Part shown: positions 55,173-64,000 of the stretch, in pieces
How positions within the stretch are numbered: the first letter of the stretch is position 1
Layout of the letters: the number at the start of each line of letters is the position of its first letter
DNA from: Bathymodiolus brooksi
Taxonomy: Eukaryota > Mollusca > Bivalvia > Mytilida > Modiolidae
Length of the DNA stretch: 64,000 bases
Reading direction: 5' to 3'
Assembly: GCA_963680875.1 (NCBI GenBank)
Contig: OY804585.1
Location: 24,281,686 to 24,345,685 of the forward strand
Made by a program: the position numbers and the translations under genes
Notes under the pieces: generated by a model
Database searches by the model: none
Seen by the model: the letters and a program-made list of their open reading frames with translations, nothing else
What the model was told of the DNA's origin: nothing

Positions 55173-58100
55173 CTAGAGGCTCCCAGGAGCCTGTATAGCT
55201 CACCTGGGTATAATAACAACATCAGTCAATAAAACTTGATAACTTCGGTAAAAAAAATTAACAAATGTAGCCTTCGTCATTGCAGACCCCTTCTACAAAA
55301 AAAATGGGGGCAGGGGTTCCCCCTTTAATGTAAGTTATCAAAATTGCTGTAAAAAAACATATATGTCAATGATTCTCAAAATTTAGCTTTTCCTACTTCA
55401 CATTTTGTAATAGAGTTGCTTCCCTTTGATTATTTGAGTAACCAAAAGCAGTGAGTCAACAAAAAAAATGCATTTCAAGAGGAATAACTCTTCACAGTTG
55501 TCGCACATTTTTAACTGTGGGAATTTTTTTGTAGATCTTGACATGCTGAACATTTTTGCAGTTTAAACTTTCCCTCTATCTCTAATAGTTTTTGAGATAT
55601 AAGATGATAGTATTAAAATTGAGAACATTTGGATGAAAAAAGGGCAATAACTCCAAAATGGGTAATTGGATTTACTTCAAAATTGCAGGGTAGGAAGATC
55701 TTGACATGCTGCAAATTTTTGCAATTTAAACTTAACCTTTATCTCTTATAGTTTTTGAAATATAAGACGAAAAGTATTAATTTGTTTTTATAAATTTGAT
55801 GAAAAAAGGGAAAGAACTCCAAGATGGGTAATCAGATTTACTTCAAAATTGCAGGTTAAAAAAAAAAATTGATCGAAGGGTCGAACCGCCAGACAAATTT
55901 TTGGAAGAGAACCATCCAATGACTATTTCATCCAAATTTTGTTCTTATTGAGCAAATGGTTTCAGACAAAAAGATTTTTATGGGAATTTCCCATAGGGTC
56001 CTATGTTAAATTAAGTTCGGCTGTGGCGGCCATCTTGGTCGGTGTTCTGAAATGCCGGACACAATTTTGGAAGAGGACCACCCAAGAATCATTTCAGCAA
56101 AGTTTGGTTGAGATTGGCTCAGTAGTTTCAGAGGAGAATTTTTTTTTAAATTTCATCCCCCCTTTTTTCTAATTTGCATAATCGGTCAAAATCGGTAAAA
56201 GTTCAAAGTTCATAAAAAATCCCGTAATAAATGTTAAAAAGCTCATCATTATGCTTATACAGTTCAAATTTGGGCACTTTCTGGCTTAAAATAGAGCAGT
56301 TTTGGCCATTTGAAGAAATTTCTATATTTAGTCATGGTGGCCATCTTGGATACAGGACGGCGCTGACGGACACAATTTTGAAAGGGGACCACCTAAGGAT
56401 CATTTCAGCAAAGTTTGGTTGAGATTGGCTCAATAGTTTCAGAGAAGATTTTTTTTTAATTTCATCCCCCCTTTTTTCTAATTTGCATAATCGGTCAAAA
56501 TCGGTAAAAGTTCAAAGTTCATAAAAAATCCCGTAATATATGTTAAAAAGCTCATCATTATGCTTATACAGTTCAAATTTGGGCACTTTCTGGCTTAAAA
56601 TAGAGCAGTTTTGGCCATTTGAAGAAATTTCTATTTTTAGTAATGGTGGCCATCTTGGATACAGGACGGCGCTGACGGACACAATTTTGAAAGGGGACCA
56701 CCTAAGGATCATTTCAGCAAAGTTTGGTTGAGATTGGCTCAGTAGTTTCAGTGGAGAAGATTTTTTTTTAATTTCATCCCCCCTTTTTTCTAATTTGCAT
56801 AATCGGGTCAAAATGGGTAATGGGATTTACTTCAAAATTGCAGGGTAGGTAGATCTTGATATGCTGCACATTTTTACAATAAACTTAACATCTATCTCTA
56901 AATAGTTTTTGAAATATAAGACAAAAAGTATTAAAATGAAAAAAAAATTGATGAAAAAAGGGCAATAACTCCAAGATGGGTAATCAAATTTACTTCAAAA
57001 TTGCAGGGTAGGTAGATCTTGACATGCTGAACATGTTTGCAGTTTCAACTTACCATCTGTCTCTTATAGTTTTTGAAATAAAGGACGAAAAGTATTAAAA
57101 TTTTGAAAATTTGATGAAAAAAGGGAAATAACTCCAAAATGAGTAATGGGATTTACTTCAGGGTAGGTAGATCTTGATATGCCGCAAATTTTTGCAATTT
57201 AAAGTTAACCTTTATCTCTTATTCCCTCTTTGCGGAAAATGGAGTTATTGTTCGTAATTTGAATTATCGTTCTTGGCAGTGGGTATATTGCATTTCCGGT
57301 TGCAAAAGTTTTCCTGGTGGTTTTTTATATATTGATTGAATAAATAATAAGCGCGAAAAAAAAATTATATACACGACATTCCCTTTTTTTAAACTTCTAT
57401 AAAAAAAGTTATTTACTTTAAAACATATTTTTCTCTGGATTTGTAACATTTTTGTACAAATACCTCCAAGTTTGTATTTTCATACCACTGAACATGTTAC
57501 ATAATTAACTTTCTGAAATGTTTTGGATGATTGTCACCAGATTTTTCTGCAAAACGGAAATACTGCGCGATTTTCCTTGTACACTGAAAGCGGGAATATT
57601 TTTTTTTTTTTAAAGATTTTCTCTCCTTTCATTGAAAAGCGTATTTGATTTTTTTCATTACACTCGAGCGGTCAAAGACAAGGCAAGATAAATTTGAAAG
57701 TATTTTAGAAATAATAGAATCTGTTGTTTCTTCACCATTTGTAAAAGCAGAAGCGGATTTGGTAGAATATTTTGTACTGTGTTTGAAACGGTATGTGCGT
57801 CTTCATTAGCAATGTGCGCTTATCAGATAAGTGAACACCTGCATCTAACATTTGTCGACCATCTCTACTTGTACAGTCAACAAGCAAATCCCAATTTTCG
57901 GTTTCCGTCAGAGCAGATCACACTTTTTTCTGAATGAATAATGTCCCTCGTCTGGAATATTTTGAATAGGAAATAAAACGGTCACGAACGCGGCTTTTTG
58001 CTGTTTTTAATATATCAAGAACAAGCAATCGGTCTATCGTTTAAAAAACAATGGTGTATCTGTCCATTGAAACTTATCTGTCATATTAAAGATGTATTTT

Positions 58101-58261
58101 TAGACATATGCACTTCTCGACCGCTACCCATGATTTCGGATACCGTCCAAGTACTGACGACAAATAGTTTATTTTGCAATAAATGCATTTATAGTCTCAT
58201 AATCTTACAGCCAAAAATGCCGTTCTGAAGCTAAGCTTAACAATGTAGACAAACAAACAAA

Positions 58262-58346
58262 AGGACTGATGGGATTCGAACCACCTTCTAGAACTATCCA
58301 TTCCATCACAAGGCAGCGCCAATGCGATCATGACTACTGTGCTCCC
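58262..58346 (-). other. tRNA-like segment in dimer copy A
   Basis: On the minus strand it reads GGGAGCACAGTAGTCATGAT then CGCATTGGCGCTGCCTTGTG and ends GGTGGTTCGAATCCCATCAG. It has a B-box GGTTCGAATCC and an A-box-like region, ~85 nt, like a class II tRNA relic. The same segment is in copy B at 61310-61394. It may be a captured tRNA pseudogene or an internal Pol III promoter. Confidence 0.5.
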
Positions 58347-58889
58347 GCATTTAGTCAAGTAAATTTAATACTTAATACAGTAGTGATGGGGTAAAATGCG
58401 AATTAGTAAACATAGCAGACGATTTGATTTCTCAACTGCAGATTTAAGAAAATAACTACCAAGCACAAAAAAAAAAAAAAAAAAAGCTCTGATGGTTTGC
58501 TTACGATAAAAACGACATGTGCTAAACTGCTTTATTTTTATTGATTATGACAGTTTACGTGATGTTTGAAAAAAAGAAAAAAAAAAACCCCGACAGAATA
58601 GATAATATTGATAAAGAAAAATATGAAATTAACAGCTTGCATTCGTGTTATGATTTCATATGTAAGGAAATATGCGTTGTACGGCTTTCGAAAAATCAAT
58701 ACAAATCTACTGTACAATCACAATTCTTATATTAATATGTATAAAAAAAAAAAAAAAAAACTTAATACAAATATAGCCTCCATTTTTATCACTTTAACCG
58801 AAATTAATAACGAAACACATTATGTTCCTAAACAAAACCAAAACAAAACAAAACAAAACAAACAAAAAAAAAAACAACAAAAAAACAAG

Positions 58890-58978
58890 ACAAAACTGCT
58901 CCGATAGGATTCGCACTCTCAGTGTAAGATTTAAGGGGTCGTGAAGCAGCGACTATACGATCACGGCTATGGTACAAT
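58890..58978 (-). other. Second tRNA-like segment in dimer copy A
   Basis: On the minus strand it reads GATCATTGTACCATAGCCGT then GATCGTATAGTCGCTGCTTC and ends GAGAGTGCGAATCCTATCGG. The B-box-like GTGCGAATCCT is weaker than in 58262-58346. It is repeated in copy B at about 61944-62032. Confidence 0.4.
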
Positions 58979-61309
58979 GATCACATTTGTAAGTTTTGTT
59001 TTCTTTTTTTGTGGTATATAAGGTGTACCTGATGTAAATTGGTGCAACTCTATGATAAAGCAGACGATGCCTATATTTCAAAAAATCATATTTAAGCATA
59101 TTCCATAAAAGGGAAAGTCTTTATATGTTACCAAAGGGAAAATTTATATGCATGTTAAAAAGGAAGTTTTGTGTTGCAAGTTTTTTTTTTATTTTTAGCA
59201 ATTGTAATTTTGTTTGTTTTCGTGTTTTTCTCCTTTACACCAGCATTGAAAGCACTTGTATCTGCAAAATTTTTCATTTCCCCCCCCCCCTTAAAATCAG
59301 TAAAAGTTTCATTTTTCCCCCATCCAGTTTTTGGAAGGAGCGGATGCCGGCTGTCTAACTCTACGGTCATATTTCTACCTGACGTTTGGACATTGCCAAA
59401 TCCGGTAAAAACCCTAAATGTTCCTTTTTTATTACAAAATCCGTAGTGGAACCAAACAATGAATAGTCATGAACCATGTATACAACTGAAGGTAAAATAT
59501 TCAATTTCTTTATCCTGAATGCAGCCTGTCGGAATGTTTATGGGAATCTGCATTGATCTCTTGAAAAAAAAGAAAACAAAAACTAAATATCATGCAAAAA
59601 TAGACATCTTTTTAATAGACTCCGAGCAGATAAAATATCTTGAACATTTCAAGATTAAGATAATCCCCTGTAAAAGGAAATAAAACAAATGATTCCACTG
59701 CGTAAATCGGAATGAATTTTGCATACATCGCTATTAACGTCCGTAATTTTAACAGCAAAACCGATTTTCGAGAAAATGCTACATCTTTGAATATAAAACA
59801 CTGAATTTATTAATTATTACGGTAATTCAGGATATGAAATAAAAATTCAGATCTCATAGATTCTACCGATATAAAAAGCTAAATAAAATAATTCCAATAA
59901 ATCGGATTTTATTTGAATAAGAATACATAGTTTTTTCAATTTTGTTTAAAACTTTTTGTGTACATACCCTCTGTCAGGAAAAGATAACTCGATTCAAGAA
60001 CGATAACTCTAGTTATCGCAAATCGGGATCCCTCTTTGCGGAAAATGGAGCTATCGTTCGTAATTTGAATTATCGTTCTTGGCAGTGGGTATATTGCATT
60101 TCCGGTTGCAAAAGTTTTCCTGGTGGTTTTTTATATATTGATTGAATAAATAATAAGCGCGAAAATATATGAAATTAATTGACGTAGATTCCAAGGCAAC
60201 ACTTGAAGACTTCCTAACTTTAAAAAAAGACTGAACTTGTACAGTTTCTACGGAAATGTAATGAACAAATCAGTGGTATCAAGAATGAGCTTACGCACCG
60301 ACAAAGATGTAGAGACGTATCTTTTAAAAAGTCGGTCAGATGACAATGAAAAAAATGAGCTGCTATAGACAGTTCATTAGAGTCTTTAACTTTTATAAAA
60401 AAAAATTATATACACGACATTCCCTTTTTTTAAACTTCTATAAAAAAAAGTTATTTACTTTAAAACATATTTTTCTCTGGATTTGTAACATTTTTGTACA
60501 AATACCTCCAAGTTTGTATTTTCATACCACTGAACATGTTACATAATTAACTTTCTGAATTGTTTTGGATGATTGTCACCAGATTTTTCTGCAAAACGGA
60601 AATACTGCGCGATTTTCCTTGTACACTGAAAGCGGGAATATTTTTTTTTTTTTAAAGATTTTCTCTCCTTTCATTGAAAAGCGTATTTGATTTTTTTCAT
60701 TACACTCGAGCGGTCAAAGACAAGGCAAGATAAATTTGAAAGTATTTTAGAAATAATAGAATCTGTTGTTTCTTCACCATTTGTAAAAGCAGAAGCGGAT
60801 TTGGTAGAATATTTTGTACTGTGTTTGAAACGGTATGTGCGTCTTCATTAGCAATGTGCGCTTATCAGATAAGTGAACACCTGCATCTAACATTTGTCGA
60901 CCATCTCGACTTGTACAGTCAACAAGCAAATCCCAATTTTCGGTTTCCGTCAGAGCAGATCACACTTTTTTCTGAATGAATAATGTCCCTCGTCTGGTAT
61001 ATTTTGAATAGGAAATAAAACGGTCACGAACGCGGCTTTTTGCTGTTTTTAATATATCAAGAACAAGCAATCGGTCTATCGTTTAAAAAACAATGGTGTA
61101 TCTGTCCATTGAAACTTATCTGTCATATTAAAGATGTATTTTTAGACATATGCACTTCTCGACCGCTACCCATGATTTCGGATACCGTCCAAGTACTGAC
61201 GACAAATAGTTTATTTTGCAATAAATGCATTTATAGTCTCATAATCTTACAGCCAAAAATGCCGTTCTGAAGCTAAGCTTAACAATGTAGACAAACAAAC
61301 AAAAGGACT

Positions 61310-61394
61310 GATGGGATTCGAACCACCTTCTAGAACTATCCATTCCATCACAAGGCAGCGCCAATGCGATCATGACTACTGTGCTCCCGCATTT
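61310..61394 (-). other. tRNA-like segment in dimer copy B
   Basis: This is a copy of 58262-58346 within the second unit, identical as far as I compared. It shows that the tRNA-like part belongs to the element. Confidence 0.5.
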
Positions 61395-63531
61395 AGTCAA
61401 GTAAATTTATTACTTAATACAGTAGTGATGGGGTAAAATGCGAATTAGTAAACATAGCAGACGATTTGATTTCTCAACTGCAGATTTAAGAAAATAACTA
61501 CCAAGCACAAAAAAAAAAAAAAAAAAAAGCTCTGATGGTTTGCTTACGATAAAAACGACATGTGCTAAATTGCTTTATTTTTATTGATTATGACAGTTTA
61601 CGTAATGTTTGAAAAAAAAAAAAAAAAACCCCGACAGAATAGATAATATTGATAAAGAAAAATATGAAATTAACAGCTTGCATTCGTGTAATGATTTCAT
61701 ATGTAAGGAAATATGCGTTGTACGGCTTTCGAAAAATCAATACAAATCTACTGTACAATCACAATTCTTATATTAATATGTATAAAAAAAAAAAAAAAAA
61801 ACTTAATACAAATATAGCCTCCATTTTTATCACTTTAACCGAAATTAATAACGAAACACATTATGTTCCTAAACAAAACCAAAACAAAACAAAACAAAAC
61901 AAACAAAAAAAAAAAACAACAAAAAAACAAGACAAAACTGCTCCGATAGGATTCGCACTCTCAGTGTAAGATTTAAGGGGTCGTGAAGCAGCGACTATAC
62001 GATCACGGCTATGGTACAATGATCACATTTGTAAGTTTTGTTTTCTTTTTTTGTGGTATATAAGGTGTACCTGATGTAAATTGGTGCAACTCTATGATAA
62101 AGCAGACGATGCCTATATTTCAAAAAATCATATTTAAGCATATTCCATAAAAGGGAAAGTCTTTATATGTTACCAAAGGGAAAATTTATATGCATGTTAA
62201 AAAGGAAGTTTTGTGTTGCAAGTTTTTTTTTTATTTTTAGCAATTGTAATTTTGTTTGTTTTCGTGTTTTTCTCCTTTACACCAGCATTGAAAGCACTTG
62301 TATCTGCAAAATTTGTCATTTCCCCCCCCCCCCCCTTAAAATCAGTAAAAGTTTCATTTTTCCCCCATCCAGTTTTTGGAAGGAGCGGATGCCGGCTGTC
62401 TAACTCTACGGTCATATTTCTACCTGACGTTTGGAGATTGCCAAATCCGGTAAAAACCCTAAATGTTCCTTTTTTATTACAAAATCCGTAGTGGAACCAA
62501 ACAATGAATAGTCATGAACCATGTATACAACTGAAGGTAAAATATTCAATTTCTTTATCCTGAATGCAGCCTGTCGGAATGTTTATGGGAATCTGCATTG
62601 ATCTCTTGAAAAAAAAGAAAACAAAAACTAAATATCATGCAAAAATAGACATCTTTTTAATAGACTCCGAGCAGATAAAATATTTTGAACATTTCAAGAT
62701 TAAGATAATCCCCTGTAAAAGGAAATAAAACAAATGATTCCACTGCGTAAATCGGAATGAATTTTGCATACATCGCTATTAACGTCCGTAATTTTAACAG
62801 CAAAGCCGATTTTCGAGAAAATGCTACATCTTTGAATATAAAACACTGAATTTATTAATTATTACGGTAATTCAGGATATGAAATAAAAATTCAGATCTC
62901 ATAGATTCTACCGATATAAAAAGCTAAATAAAATAATTCCAATAAATCGGATTTTATTTGAATAAGAATACATAGTTTTTTCAATTTTTTTTAAAACTTT
63001 TTGTGACGTTCCTAAGTTATGTAACCGGATGTGTACATACCCTCTGTCAGGAAAAGATAACTCGATTCAAGAACGATAACTCTAGTTATCGCAAATCGGG
63101 AATAGTTTTTGAAATATAAGACGAAAAGTATTAAAATTTTACAAATTTGATGAAAAAAGGGCAATAACTCCAAGATGGGTAATCAGATTTACTTCAAAAT
63201 TGCAGGGTAGGTAGATCTTGATGTGCTGATCATTTTTACCCCATGTTAGATTTTTGATATTATTAACGGTTTTTGAGTTATTACCAAAAACCTGCAATTT
63301 TACCATATGTTCTATTTTTAGTAACAGCGGCCATGTTGGTTGGTGCACGGCATCACCGGACACAATTTTGAAACTAGACACCCTAGTAATGATTCAGACC
63401 TAGTTTGGTTTCCATTTGTCTAGTACTTTCAGAGGAGAAGATTTTTGAAAAAGTTTACGACGTACGACGGACGACGGACGACGACGACGGACGCCAAGTG
63501 ATGGCAATAGCTCACCTGGTCAGGTGAGCTA

Positions 63532-63706
63532 AAAAGGAAAAGAAATTAACATTTTTAAATCACTTGCTCGCTCTGGACAACGTTTTTAGCACAAAATCCG
63601 AAGAACAAGAAGTAAATCTGGTGTGGCCTAATCTCTTTATAATTTTTGACTGCCCTTCATCTATTTATAGCGCTCATGATCATGATCTCTTCCGAATTTT
63701 GTCTAA
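63532..63706. other. Short spacer between Helitron-like copy 4 and the LINE-like frame
   Basis: AAAAAGGAAAAGAAATTAAC flanks the Helitron-like 5' end. No gene is recognised. It may belong to the same retroelement as the frame that follows. Confidence 0.4.
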
Positions 63707-64000
63707 ATGAATATCAGTGGATATCAAATTTGTGTCGTTCTGACGTGGGTTTTTCTCTATTTCCCGACGTTGGGCACTCGCTGCCTCTTCCACGAACGTG
63801 TAAGGAAAGTTGTTCCCGTGAAACTTAAGGAAAAGACTCGTTATACAGTTAACCAGCAGTATCCGACGGAAATTATAAATCGGCGACAAAACCTTTATCC
63901 GAAAATGAAGGAGCTCCAGAGACGTGGTATGCGCGCTTCATTGGTATATGACCAGATTTTTGTAAATGGTCGTCCGTACGATGAAACCCGTGTTGAGCGT
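63707..64000 (+). CDS. Partial LINE ORF1-like frame (runs off the window)
   Basis: The frame from ATG 63707 is open to the last base, giving 98 codons. Its second half, KEKTRYTVNQQYPTEI, RRQNLYPKMKELQRRGMRAS and LVYDQIFVNGR, follows the pattern of the C-terminal domain of L1/Tx1-type ORF1 proteins (Transposase_22-like): (Y/F)..QYP.EI..RR..L.P..K.....G..A.LV.D.L...G. The upstream part (GYQICVVLTWVFLYFPT) does not fit the family and an alternative frame reads there, so a frameshift or a false start is possible. It may be a fragment of a LINE or a chimeric bivalve retroelement. Confidence 0.5.
   Translation, partial: MNISGYQICVVLTWVFLYFPTLGTRCLFHERVRKVVPVKLKEKTRYTVNQQYPTEIINRRQNLYPKMKELQRRGMRASLVYDQIFVNGRPYDETRVER

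Larger units (their letters stand above)
57223..63101 (+). mobile_element. Head-to-tail dimer of a ~3-kb non-coding TIR element (copies 57223-60028 and 60029-63101)
   Basis: Each copy begins TCCCTCTTTGCGGAAAATGG and ends AGTTATCGCAAATCGGGA. The reverse of the end (TCCCGATTTGCGATAACTAG) matches the start imperfectly over about 65 bp (GAGTTATCGTTC, TTATCTTT and AGTGGGTAT-like parts). The copies meet with no bases between: TCGGGA then TCCCTC. AT occurs on both outer sides (57221-57222 and 63102-63103), and one AT plus joined flanks restores the Helitron-like copy 4 sequence (CTCTTATAGTTTTT). Copy A lacks ~235 bp near its start and ~29 bp near its end that copy B has. Otherwise they differ at only scattered single bases. 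No ORF above ~106 codons; nothing recognised. Confidence 0.85.
55173..63531 (-). mobile_element. Helitron-like element, copy 4, inverted relative to copy 2 and split by a 5.9-kb insertion
   Basis: On the minus strand the 3' end (left) is AGGCTCC TG GGAGCCT then CTAG at 55173. The 5' end (right) is TAGCTCACCTGACCAGGTGA at 63531. Parts are 55173-57220 and 63104-63531. Long stretches match copy 2 almost base for base, for example the ATGCATTTCAAGAGGAATAAC area. It has two 311-bp satellite units (GCATAATCGGTCAAAATCGG at about 56178 and 56487) against four in copy 2. Confidence 0.8.

Noticed and set aside
58541..62491. Paired ORFs of 60-106 codons in both dimer units
   Set aside because: Rich in poly-K, poly-F and poly-P from homopolymer runs, changed by run length between copies; no sign of selection for coding.

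Overview
This is eukaryotic DNA, almost certainly from a bivalve mollusc. The evidence is AT-rich sequence, genes cut into short exons with GT..AG introns, and many dispersed repeats of types I know from bivalves. These are tRNA-headed SINEs whose tails end in a 'GTTGAAAGTGGCATTAAACA'-like stretch, long repeats with internal satellite-like cores that end in a hairpin plus CTAG, and several MITEs. A mussel or other pteriomorph is an inference from repeat flavour only.

Two conserved host genes lie tail to tail. At 598-7578 (+) are the last five coding exons of a BRSK/SAD-type kinase. They encode only the C-terminal KA1-like region and tail; the kinase and UBA parts lie upstream of the window. 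At 20936-40577 (-) is a complete ten-exon gene for a Caprin-1-like RNA-binding protein of 634 residues. It has the HR1 region, a G3BP-binding-type motif, a Q/S-rich middle and an RGG-rich C-terminus. All ten exons join in phase with canonical splice sites. The first coding exon at 40464-40577 marks the promoter side.

The rest is intergenic and TE-rich. At 42426-44175 (+) is a broken intronless gene of the PIN-like/CXC (tesmin/TSO1-type) family. At 49929-50980 (-) is a decayed double C2H2 zinc-finger reading frame, and at 51716-52290 (-) a Ty3/Gypsy integrase remnant. The last 300 bases hold the start of a LINE ORF1-like frame that runs off the edge.

Repeats make up much of the window. A long Helitron-like element with a 311-bp internal satellite is present at 12296-15400 (+). 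A second copy in inverted orientation spans 55173-63531 and is split by a 5.9-kb insertion at 57223-63101. That insertion is a precise head-to-tail dimer of an apparently undescribed ~3-kb non-coding TIR element. Other nested or structured pieces are: a 9-bp-TSD foldback MITE inside a SINE (16595-17013), a three-layer nest in Caprin intron 9 (21140-22622), a TA-flanked MITE (23247-23660), a 43-bp palindromic minisatellite (36179-36438), and an 11-copy 36-bp minisatellite ending 29 bp before a BRSK exon (1479-1874), each unit of which looks like a 3' splice site.
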